Source: Aplidium turbinatum
Lineage: Eukaryota; Chordata; Ascidiacea; Aplousobranchia; Polyclinidae
DNA: 64,000 bases
Direction of reading: 5' to 3'
NCBI GenBank assembly: GCA_918807975.1
Contig: OU964918.1
Coordinates: 54,048,477 to 54,112,476, forward strand
The position numbers were made by a program, and so were the translations under genes. The notes below the pieces were generated by a model that worked only from the letters and a program-made list of their open reading frames with translations, ran no database searches and was not told where the DNA came from. This document shows positions 1 to 11,700 of this stretch, piece after piece (the first letter of the stretch is position 1; each line of letters begins with the position of its first letter).

Positions 1-180
1 TGCCAAAGACACAGCCGCATGCTCTTGAGCGTTGTCTAACCGCAGCCCTTTCGATTGCCGTTCGTCGATTGCCCAACATCTCTCCAAGTTCGAGTTCGTT
101 TCCTTCTTTCCTTGCACCTCTACCTCTTTCTTTCTACCATACCTTCAATAACCAACTGATGAAGCTGTCTTGCCAATCCT
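1..180. repeat. possible dispersed repeat, shared with 36055-36150
   Basis: The start of the window (GACACAGC, TGTC.AACCG, GTCCTTTGCGA-like words) resembles 36060-36140 at low identity. Neither copy has recognisable ends. Nothing else was identified before the dispersed repeat at 185. Confidence 0.3.
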
Positions 181-184
181 TTCA

Positions 185-545
185 AAGTATGTCCTACGAA
201 TTTCACCTTTTATTTTGCTAAATCGTTTGCCAAACTATTTTGCACTCTAATTCTTTTTTTAATGGCCTCGTACGTATAAATGAGTTTTTTTTATAATAAC
301 TTAAGTAATTCTTCTGTAGCACCAGAGTTGTAAATTTTTTTTCTGTAGGTCTAATTTTCAGTTCCATAGGACATAACTAGTTTGATTTAACACGACAATT
401 GTCTCAGTTTAATTGCAAATTTATCTCTCTTCTTAAAAATTACTTACATTTTCAAACCGACTGTTCTGCTTGACCAATTCTTCTATTTACATCATTGGTG
501 TGCATCTTCCATTTTGTGTAATGACAGGCCTAGGTATGTGTAGGC
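185..545. repeat. dispersed repeat of unknown type, copy 1
   Basis: This AT-rich segment matches 10671-11060 in direct orientation. Shared runs include GTAGCACCAGAGTTG, the 'AGACATAACT' part and TACATCATTGGTG. No terminal repeats or coding potential were seen. The family is unknown. Identity by eye is roughly 80 percent, with several indels. Confidence 0.6.
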
Positions 546-964
546 AATGACTTGCTCTTGTTCCAAAAGAAAATACACATGTTTTTTTTTTTTGGGAGCA
601 CATGACCAAGTGCCCCTCCCTAAATCGACCCTTGCCTTGATAAATATGCAGTATAAATATATAGGTAAAATTCAATCAAATATAGTTATTAGGCTACTAT
701 ATGAATCCTTAACAGCCTGTTTCACCTAACGGATCATCAGAAAAGGTCTTACAGTATATATGTATTAAGTACATGATTGTAACTGCGTTCATTGTAATCA
801 AATTATTTTATGGCTAAGGACATACTTTCAAACTCTTAACCACCATTTTGATTGAATGTTCTTGCGACCCAAAGCAACCTCTTCGCCACCCGGTAGGCTA
901 CTGGGCTGCGACCCGATATTTGGGGACCTCTGATCTACATAACCCATCTTATCTTCCTGTATAA

Positions 965-1945
965 CAGGGGTTCCCAACCTTTTTTGCTGCTAGGACCCCT
1001 TTGTCAGGTCAGAGCAGTCTTCGTATCCCCCAAAAAATCCTGATTGAATTTTTCAGGCATATAAGCCTATTGCTAAATTAAATTCCTTTTATAGCTCAAT
1101 TAAACATTAAACCGATATTTCACACAAAAATTACCAAAAGAAATTAAATGTCAGTGATTTTGTTTGTCACCTCTCAGTGAAATATTTGTTGCTGCTTCAT
1201 TCATAAAATTCGCTCAAACGATGGTTCGATTTTACTTAAAGGCAACACGTCAATCATCAGTTGCAGAAGATTACTGTAATTATTCTTGATATACATCATG
1301 GTCGAAAAGCCACTTTCACAGTAATAAGTTGTTGAGAAGAGAATTAACACTGTCATGGCTTCCACAGCAAGACTTGGGAAAGATTCATAGCAAAACACCA
1401 AAAATGTAACTTTGAGTTTTCAAATAGCAGTTTCAATATTTTTTGCAGCTTTTCATTTCGATGATGTTCTCCTTCAAATTATCTTCATCCGACATTTTTG
1501 TTAAATCAAAAAGAAATGGATTTATAATCCAATGCTGGAAATAATTCAACTCACCAGCAAAAAAGTAATCATCGAAAGAATAAACCAGCATCTTTAAGTG
1601 GGAAGTAATTTCATTTTTGACATTTTGCAGCAAAGAGTTATTTGCAATTTGATCAAGACAAGGAAAATGAGCAAGGTTTTCATTTTTAGCAGCAAGTAAA
1701 AAAATACAATGTTATGAGACTATGAGGCTTCTTAGCCTACTAAATAACAACAATTATTTGTAGATAATTGTTTTTTCTTTTAAAAGCAAAGGCGGTAATG
1801 GCATGTTATCATCTACAATTTCAAAATAAAACTGTACTGTAAAATCTGTTTAAAAAGCTGCTCTGTGGCACAAGGATCTTCGTACCCCTTGATGTTTAAT
1901 CTCGTACCCCCAAGGGATACGAGTACCCCCGGTTGGGAACCCCTG
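965..1945 (-). mobile_element. hAT transposon, deletion derivative, 981 bp
   Basis: The ends are inverted repeats, CAGGGGTTCCCAACC at 965 and GGTTGGGAACCCCTG at 1945. They are flanked by 8-bp duplications CTGTATAA (957-964) and CTGTATAG (1946-1953), one mismatch apart. Minus-strand fragments at 1433-1633 and 1201-1401 read like the end of a ZBED5-type transposase (WIINPF, then YYCESGFSTM with SNLLQL). Most of the transposase is missing. Confidence 0.9.
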
Positions 1946-1953
1946 CTGTATAG

Positions 1954-2655
1954 CTTGCAATATACACACGAGTAGTTATCACATTGCAATGAGCGGAATA
2001 CATTTTCGGCTTAGTGTAGGCTACCTACGTTAGGCTACCAACGTAGTTTGGAAAGATTTTATAAACCTTATTATTGTAACCTTATACTAATTGTAATTAA
2101 CTATTGACTATTGAAATTATTTTTTTTGATGTTTTCTATTGCGCTTTCATTATATCTTTTATCATTTTCTTATTCTTGCTTATGAGGAAACAATTCAGAA
2201 AACACTCTCTAACTGCTGCAACCAGTGCGCACTGTCTCAGTGATAGAGTCTGTGAGATCCATGTCTTGTAGCCTACTATACGCTAAGTAACTGTCGATGC
2301 AATGATGTTTGAGGTTCGCCACAGGTGCAGGTTGGTGAGCTACACATACCCAAGGAAAACATGTTGTGTTTGAAGCGATCAACACTAGTAAACTAAGAAA
2401 AAGTATTTATAAAGTCATCCATTTTTTCTTGGCAGGTCTGAGCCACGTAGAACATTAGTAGGCTATCTGCTGTGACCTGAAGCTGATCGGGTCGTGATGT
2501 ATTTTTTTAGCAGTCTCTCCATGATTGCATAAGGTCAAAGTGATCTTCATGAAGCGCTACAATGTCTCGGTACCAAAAGTGTTATTCATGTCATTTAACC
2601 TTAGTAGCCCATGCAGATAATGTTGGTAAAATTTGCATTTGTGATTGTTGTTTAG
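1954..2655. other. no gene recognised
   Basis: AT-rich sequence between the hAT and the first arrestin exon found. I searched it for the missing arrestin opening exon and saw none. It holds four TAGGCTA/TAGCCTA heptamers. Confidence 0.5.
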
Positions 2656-2790
2656 CCATTAAAATAAAGTTTCTCGGGCAAGCTTATGTGCATCGGACTG
2701 AAAGCGAAGGCTCCTCGAAGAGCAGGGCAACTCGACATTACAAAGCAAAAGAGATATATTTTGATGAAGACATGTACGTATTTGGAAAAG
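2656..2790 (+). CDS. alpha-arrestin exon a (arrestin N domain, first part found)
   Basis: The acceptor is TTTAG before 2656 and the donor is AAAAG|GTAACT. It encodes [16 protein letters not shown], followed by a basic and acidic stretch ending MYVFGK. This matches the early arrestin N strand that follows the usual 'GxVxG' opening. It enters with two bases (CC) of a split codon and leaves one G for the glycine completed by the next exon. The open frame runs upstream of 2656 to an ATG at 2562, but that part does not look like arrestin and is taken as intron. Confidence 0.85.
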
Positions 2791-5700
2791 GTAACTTGTT
2801 ATTCAACCTATTTAAAAGTTTAAATGACTCGATCCATTTTTTACTATTTTAGTTGCCATTTAATCAAAGCGCCTACTTACTGTTAATGATTCGAATCCTT
2901 ATAAAGATCAAATCTACAGGAAATTATCAACACTAACAAATGTTTTTTGTGTTTGTAACTTTTGTTTACAATGGCACTGAGATGCTTTAAGTTTACATTA
3001 TCTGGCTCCAGTGTGACTCATTTGATTGGAGTAGTAGGAAGAGGGAGGGAAACTGCTGCAGCATAAAACTTTCACATGACATAAAAATTTAGCCTTAACT
3101 CATATCGTTCTGAATCTGAGCTTTTTGTTCATTTCTTCAAAGTAGCTTTAGATAGGTATAACTTAAAAAGATTGAATGTAATGTTTGTATTAAGAATTTT
3201 TTTTTGTGAAATATAGATGATTTTACTTCTGCCAGTTTAAACTGACAAGAGCAGGAGAGTAGGCTATAGGTAAAACAATGCAAGATCGCATTACTTTAAT
3301 TGTTTTATGTTCAAATGCAAATTCTCTTTTGCAACAAATAAGCCTACAAACAAAAATATTAATATAGTTTAGATTCAAGTAAGCAAACAAAAGCCATCAT
3401 TAACAAAAGAAATAACGTTAGTTTGACATTTTCACCAAAAATTTGTTGAGATAGTAGCCTAAGTCTAGCCTATATTACTAGAAAAAATCATGTCCGACTT
3501 AATAACCTTGTGGTTTGCAAATGATATTGACAATGGGTTAATTTAGTATTTTCTCCAAACTTAGAAAACTAAATCATTCTAATTGTCTAACTCGATAAAT
3601 TAGAGCAAAACATCCGTAAGTTTAATCTAATTTGGTAAAAGCGTGTTTTCGCTAATTATTAGCCTATAGTTCTAATCTAATCTCCGGTTTTGCCAAAACT
3701 TGTAGTTTGTCTGAGAATTTTTTTCAGCAAATGAAAGGAAACTGCGCACTTATCAACCTCATGCAAGGAAAATGCCACAAAACGATTAAGATCAAAGTGA
3801 CATGGTGTCAGTTCATTTCCTCTATCTGTAGCGATATTGGGCTTAATGACGATGCCCCACTCTAGTAGTGAAATATTTCACAGAAGGAAATATGCTAGAA
3901 ATGTGGAATTTCTTGACTTTTAGTTTTTATTCTTTGCGAATTTTTTAAACCTAAATGCAAATGCAATGCAAAAAAGAGGACATTTGAGCATTTTCAAGTG
4001 TCCTTGGAGGACATTTCATTTCTTACGAAAAAGGAGAACAAATCCTCCTAAAAGAGGACATATGGTAGCCCTAGGTTAACTCAAGAACTGGATTCCTATC
4101 TACATTAGCATACTCTTCTTTTCGCGCCGTTAGTTTAAACTGAGGCTAAGAAGATATGGGTTAACCGTTTGTCCTGTGGGGGGGAATAGGGTTAAACAAC
4201 TTTTAGTTGGAAGTTCAAAATTTTACCTTTTATCCAATAAATCCATTTTGATAAAACCTGTCCATTGCCAACTTTCTATTTTTTCGCAACGTCATGCTAT
4301 ATACACACGAAAAACGTTTACAATAACGATCGATCTGTGTCATTTAGTAAACGGGTTTAAAAAATATTATTGACATTAAAGTCGTAAATTTGAAAAAAAA
4401 ATAGTAAGTAAGGATTGTTATAAACTTTTCATTTTTGGGTATTCATCTTGCCAGCAGGCCATCTTTGCGACATAAATTTTGGGAACAAACCAACTTATCA
4501 AATGTGGGATTGTCCAAGATAGGAGACTGAGTTTTCAATAGCTAAAAGATATTTCTCTTGCCCTTATTTTATGAAAAATTGGAATAATTAAACAACACAA
4601 CATGCACGAACGCATCCATACATTAGGCCTCATGCAAAAATTAAGATTTCTCCACTTATAGGCCTTTTTGTTAATTACAAAATTGAGCTACTCAATTTAC
4701 AGCGATTAGGTTGGGATGAACTTGCATTGAGATTATCGGTTTGAACTGAACATTGACCAAAAAACAATCATTAAAAATTGTCGCAGCCAAGTATATGCAA
4801 ATTATTACATTTCCAAACAACTTGATTAATTGCGGGGCGCCTTGTTGGTTTTTTAAATCAAAGGTCTAGTTTTTTTGTGTTGTTTGCTAAGTCGTTTGTG
4901 CAACGATTGTTCCTGTTTTCCCAGTTTTTATCGGTATTGCTCCATTTCACAAATCAATACTTTTCATAGGTTCGGGTGGACACACAGAAGAAGCCAAGCA
5001 AATCCCTGTTGGCAAAAACGTTTATCCATTCAGCTTTCAGCTCCCAACAAACTTACCATCTTCATTTGAAGGTGAACAATGAACATAGAAGCAAACTGTG
5101 CTAACATTACCATTGTCATTAAAGAAATTTTTTGTAGAAGCAAAACATGTCGTTAGATTTTAAATATTATGGCAGCATTTTCTGTCCAATCTACAGTACT
5201 TTCAGTATAGGCTAATGTTCAGTTTTTTATCGTACTTAGCGACCTTATCAATCTTTCGTCAACTGACTAAACATTCGATAAACATTCTCAGTTTAAACTT
5301 TGCTACGTAGAATAAAAACAACTGCATGAAAAATTTTCACCATTTAATCGGAGAATTATATTAGACTTGTAGAATTGTTCATTGTAAGAGAAATGTTCCT
5401 GGTATGTTTGGATAAGTTCACTGAGAAGCGCCACAAGCAATTTATCCCTTTTACACGACGTTGCAAACGTTAAATTTGTAGGATAGCAGAAAACATCATT
5501 TTGTTTATGTGTGAAAATTTTTGTCTGACACCACCGTCCACCAGTGCCTGTCATTCTTTTCATTATTTTCCTATATCAACCTCTCATGCTCGTAAACCAT
5601 GATAGAGTGTTCTTGCGATCCGTTACTTGGTTGCGACCCAATAATTGGGGGTCGTTAATTATGGCTACTACAAAACAAAGTCATTTGAAAGACTCTTAAG

Positions 5701-8700
5701 CGATGCAGGTGATAAATATTACCGAAAAGTTCAGTTTGAAACATGCTGAAAATGATAACTTACTGAGATTATGGTTTTACCAGATTAATCTCACAACCAA
5801 CTTGCAGGTTCCATCGGCCATGTCAGATACTTTATCAAAGCTACAATTGACAGACCATGGAAGTTTAACCACAACACAAAAGTAGCATTCACAGTTCTTG
5901 ACATGTTGGATCTTAACCTTAATGCTAATTTGAGGGTATGCAATTGTTTTGCTCTTTGTAGTGTAGCCTATGCATGTTTGACATCGTACAATTAAATAGT
6001 TATACACTGCCACTAGTTTGCTCTCTCCTTCATTTTCAGGTTGCTGCTCTTATGTCTTTGTTATATTGCATCATTTTAACGTACTCTCTTTTTTCAGTTA
6101 ATACCTTGCTGGCACTTTCTGTGATTTTCATAATGTGTAACTACTCCGTATTTTGATTTGACTTGATGTTGCTGCTATTAAGACGACTTGGCTTTGTGAC
6201 TCATATTGACTGAGATAGAACACAACAAACAATCTTACCATAGAAAATCCATTACGTCATTGCTATAAAAACAGCGTTTTAGTTAAAACACATCAGGTTT
6301 GTCGATGAAACGGAGTCATTCAATATTTATGTTTCAACAGTTGCCGGTAGCAAGTGATGGTTCAAAAACATTGTGCTGTCTCTGTTGTACCAGTGGAGTA
6401 ATTCAGGCACAAATCCATCTCGACAAATCCGGTTATGTACCTGGAGAGTCCATAATGGTTAATGCAAGTGTTGACAATGCCAGGTAAAGGAATTTTCTCG
6501 CTTTGTTTTTAAACAAATAAACCTAAGTTAAAACACATGGCATGGTCTGCTTAATCGGGATAGACTAGAAGCGAAATTGCGATGGTTTCCAAATTAGGGC
6601 GAGATTGTACACATTTACCCAACAATAAAAGCAACTTTATAGCCTACTTTTGATGGTGTATTGATTGGTTAAGGGAATGTTTATCTTCTGAGTAAAAATC
6701 TTCTTTGAGAACTTATCATAATCATGTGACCGCCAGGACTTTGACCTGGAGTAAATTTTAAGTCACATAATATTCGCACGAAAATAGTTACAAAAATATT
6801 TGTACTTCATTACAAAAAAGAGCAAAAAGCTTGCGAAAGTTTCGAATTGGATTTTAAGTGGAAATGGTTATATTTATTTTAACTTAGGCCTATTTGTTAA
6901 TTTAGCCAGCTCAAAACAAAATTTGAAAATAAAACTACGTGAACGAACGTTTTTCTTTTGAATTTACCAGTGATCCAAATGGATGCGTAGTGCGATAGAC
7001 TCTTAAAGTGCCTCTGACAGGTAAATAAATTCGCTAAATTTACCTAAGATGCCAAAAAGATGACACTAACAAACTTCCCTGACCAGCAAATCGTAAAAAA
7101 TATCAACAGGCTACTAAGTTACACGCTTGCAAACTTTCGTTGAAATCGGCGAATCTGGCACTCATTCAATTGCGAAAATAATAACGGCAACACCGCTGTG
7201 ACGTCACAGTAAGCGGGAAGGATACATTCTTTCTCTGTGATGACTTGGTAAAGTATGGTACGGCTACTGCAAAACGTGAATGTGTGGGGCTCTGTTGGTC
7301 TAAAGCATGCGCAAATTAAGAATTACCGAAATGAAAAAGTGAACTTATTATTACTACATATCAGGTTTCGATCAAATAGGTTGAGTTTACTTTTATCAAA
7401 CAGCATCTCAATTCAACTGAAATTGCAGTTTCATAGGGCTACAATTTTCATACTTTTTTATTTGTCCTAATCTGGCTATAGCCATTTGCAGTGTAACAAC
7501 AGTATCTCACAAAAAGTAGGCTACCTTTAATTTATGGTTGAGGAAATACCTACAAATTGCTGTTTATGTGACATTGTCAGTGACAAAGACCGTGTGCTTT
7601 CTTTTCGCACTTTCCCACAAAACAAGGTACTGAGAAGAAAATGGTCAAAGTTTTCTTCAAGTGTTCGAAAGTGGGATGGGCCATACAAAACTAGTCGTAT
7701 ATGTTCACTTCACTGAAGATGATTTTGTCAGTGATGTACGCGCATACAAAAAATATTGACGCCGTCAGCGCAAACGCAAACGTTCGAAAAACTATACGTC
7801 GCATGCGTCAACGCAACTTGTAAAAAAAGTTGGCGGCGTCAGCGTCAGCGCATACACTAGCGCAAACTCATTTTGTTTGCTAGGTGCCAAACATTCACAC
7901 GGTATAAACCACTCGAAACAAACAAGTTTTATTTTGAATTTCCACGAAGAAACACAAGCATCTGAAAGTGTTCATCTGACATTTTGCTGCGTTTTGGTTT
8001 CAATATGTCTTTGCCCATTGAAAACATTCTTTCAACCGCAGCACTGGAAGGTATTGGCGTGTTGTAGCGAAAAAAAGTATTTTGGAAATCTTTCGTTGGA
8101 AAAGCGCCCATGGTTAATGGTCCTTTGTGTGGCCTCTCTTCCAAGTACGCTTTTACAACCTCGTCTATGCTGTCTTCGCCAGTGTCCTCATAAAGAGCAT
8201 GGAATAGCCCACGGGGTTCGTTGTCGCTGGCTTCCTTCGTCTGGTTGCAGTGGCTCTCAGCCTCAGAGTTTTTTAACAACTTTGATATATGGCGAGTGCC
8301 TATCAAGAAAATTCTAGTATTATACTAACTGTCGCTCCTAGTAACCTACTAACTGTCGCTCTCTAAAAATCCATTATAAAAAACACTATTTTTAAAATGA
8401 TTCCGTTTGAATAAGACTGATGTTGCTTTTAATGCCATAATTCTCTCAGTAAGCTCTATGCTTTTTTCTGATAAGATTTTTAAAAAGTGGGTTAATGGAA
8501 GACAAAACTGCCAGACACAAGCAAGTTTAGATTCTGAACTGCACAACTCTTTGTTATTAGCATTCAGGGATAGTTAGCATTAGCCTACAAGTGTTATTAG
8601 CAGTAGGCTACTCAAAAGCCTCTCACAATTGGCCCCTGGATGCATGTTTTGCTAAACTGCTCATCAAGTTACAAAACATATATAATTAGCCTACGTACTT

Positions 8701-11700
8701 ACGCAACAGAATGTATAAATTGTCAAGTAAAAATTACCTTAGCTTGATAGCCTACTGTATGTAGGCCTACACATTACTACGCTACATAGGCTTAGCTACA
8801 TAGGCCTAGCCTACAACAAGAATAACCGGAAAAGGCAAAGTAATGTACTACATATAACATACAGAGTACAACATCATGCAAGCAATCACGGTCGGAGACC
8901 AAATATTTGAGTTTGTTTAGATACATAGGCTGCACTGCTCATTGCCTGAGAAGTTTCTCATTTGCCCCAAAATGCAAGACTTAACTAATATAAATTAAAG
9001 TGCTCACAATAGCTTACAAACGCCTTCAACACTGCTTGACTAAAAGTACTTCACACTACGAAGCCAAGTCATTGTTTACATTTTACATGGAGCGACATTA
9101 CCAACCTACCTACTTGCTTGCTTACATTACATTCCTGTTCTTACCCGTAATTTACTAATTTTTCAGTAGGCCTAAGTTGTTTTAACTAATTCTTTCTTTT
9201 TTTCTGCAAGACTTCAGTCTCCACGTGGGACTCTAGCGTCAAAGGCGGTAGTGCGATATACTGTACAAACAAACTCCAGCTGACTGAACAATAGATGACA
9301 CTGTGACACAACACTAGAACAATGGGCAATTGCAAGACGTCAACATTTCGCAGTTTGACAAAAAAAATTGCAAACAACAACCAAGACATTAAAAAGTATG
9401 CGTTGACGCTATGCGCTAAAAAACCGCGAAAACTTTACGGCGCAGCCTCAAGCGCAAACTCACCAAAAAATTGTGGCCGCAAGCGTTAGCGCAAACAATA
9501 AGTCTACGCCGCAAGTATGCGGCGTAGAATTTGCGGCGCATACGTACATCTCTGGATTTTGTTAATACCACTCAAGTAAAAATGCCTACAGGCATGTGTT
9601 GGAGTGTATACTACAAGGTGATGCTCTCGGAAGCAACAATCGGATCGTGATGCCGTCATGCATTGTTTGGCGAATCCGAAACAATTTTCCAGATCCAGAT
9701 AGCCGTTACACAGGATTTCAACCCCAACTGAAGGCACATAATGAGAGAGAGAGAGAACTTTTATTTATTTTTGAATAGTGATGACTAATTAAATATGAAT
9801 GATGATTCGTACGATTTCTTCATTTTTCACTTCAAGTATATTTTAGGTTTTGTAGGAACGTATCCAGTACAGTTTTATTAAACTGCAAAAAACAATAAAT
9901 CTTTGAAAAAAGCAACCGCTTGTACCAACTCCGACCAAACTGTGATCCACCAATTACATCTAGGAAGCGTTTGTTTCATCCGTGGCTAACGACGTCTACT
10001 TAGGATGAAGTAATACCACCAAAGTCGTCCCAGAGCAGTGAAATATGGAGTTTCGCCTGTGGTGGCGCTGCGGAGCAGTCGTTTGATTAAATTACGCCCA
10101 AACCAGTCGAGCTACAAGGTTAAGATTAAAAAGTTCGCTAAGTGTAATTCTGCGCTAGGAAATGCTTTAAAAAGTTGCTATACTTAGATCCAACCTGTCA
10201 GGGGCACTTTAATCAAAGAAATAGAGATTAGGCTACCGCACAAAATTGATAAATTCAACTGTAGGCCTATTGTGAAGCTTTCAACATACAAGTGTAGCTT
10301 CGTTAGTAACTAACTACATATATATCTTATCAAAGAAGAAGATTTAGAGTTGAGCTTTGTTAAGAATAATATGTACTGACGAAGACATTGTTACGTGACA
10401 AAAGCTGTGCAATACTCTTGGATCAATTTAATGTGGCAGCATGTACTCTCTATTTCCTCAATACAAAATATCCGTATTTCCGTAACGGTACACTTTTGCG
10501 AATGCGCGTAGCCATGCGCACAAAGCAAAATGACCACATTACCATGTTTTACGATAAAACCAAGACCAAAAAAAATGTTTACGGTTGTCTTGCAACATTT
10601 TAAACGTGTTTTAATACTATAGCAAAGAAAATTTGAACTTTAAAGCATCATCATCGTCATCATCAACACCAAATATGTCCTGCGAATTTCATCTTTTGCT
10701 TTGCTAAATCGTTTGCCTATCTATCGTGCACTCCAATTATTTTTCCCATTGCTTTGTTTCTAATGTGTTTTTTTATGTGATATTTTTAATATTCTTTTGT
10801 AGCACCAGAGTTGAAAAGCAAGAAATTTTTTGTGAATTTCTTTGTTGTAGGTCCAACTTTTTTTTCCATAAGACATAACTGGTTTGATATAACAAGATAA
10901 TAGTCTCAGTTCCAATTGCAAATCTCTTCTTAAAAATTCCTTACATTTCCCAAAATGACATTTTTGCTTGACCGATTCTTTATTTTACATCATTGGTGCA
11001 TTTTTCATCTTGTGTAAAGTGGGACCCTTTAAGTAGGCTAAGTGTAGGTAGTGACTTGTTCCAATTGTTTCCCTTCCAGCTTAATTTTCATTTTTTTTAT
11101 TGCTTTTTTCTATCAACTTTGTCTTTATTTTCTTTAAATTTAGTTTCCTTTTGCACTTTTTCTGATTTCATAGGTTAGGCTATGCCTATACTTTCCAGCA
11201 ATTTTTCCTCAGTTTCAGCCAGAGTGACAGTGTCAACTGGATATCTTATGTTGCTCACTACTTGTCCGTTAAATTTGAGTCCATTTTTGTCCAGTGTTGT
11301 TGACGTTTCCTTGCTTATTGCTTCGCTATACAAATTAAATAAACGTCATAAACAAAAATGACGTCCATGCAATACAAGGCAATTTTATCAAAAAGTGACA
11401 TTCAGGGTAGAGGGTGGATTTGGACGAACATTTCAATTTTTCTTCAAGCATGGGGTATTGTGATTATTTATTGTGTTTAACCTTTTGTTTGTTTAAAAAT
11501 TAAATTGTACAGAGTTTGAGTGTATTATGTTGCATTATTAAATCCTTTTTCCATGCCGTCTATCCTTAACCCTTAGGCGGTTGGGCTCCTGGAGTCTTGC
11601 TCAGTTTGGGGGGGGGCTATCGATTCTTCTTATGCTTTAGGAGTGATATCTCTGTTATTTTTTAAGGCACGGTTTCAAAACTTGGGATTCACTTTGTAAA

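Larger units (their letters stand above)
7007..10208 (+). mobile_element. Kolobok-like TTAA transposon, copy 1, with a nested hAT
   Basis: The inverted ends AGTGCCTCTGACAGG and CCTGTCAGGGGCACT are flanked by TTAA at 7003-7006 and 10209-10212. Without the hAT at 7729-9554 and its duplication, the element is about 1.37 kb and matches 54374-55722 closely. A short coding stretch (7534-7728) reads as a THAP zinc finger: CCLC near its start, TFPQNK, then RICSLHF with downstream DDF. TTAA duplication plus a THAP domain is the combination known for Kolobok. The rest of the transposase is absent. Confidence 0.85.

Noticed and set aside
830-940. Similarity to 5590-5665 (TTCTTGCGA, GGTTGCGACCCAATA-like words)
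   Set aside because: It may be a decayed hAT end with a GGTCGCGACC word, but neither place has an inverted partner or target duplication.
2562-2655. ATG and open frame leading into the first arrestin exon
   Set aside because: The encoded Cys-rich text does not resemble an arrestin start, and a good acceptor (TTTAG) lies at 2651-2655, so it is read as intron.
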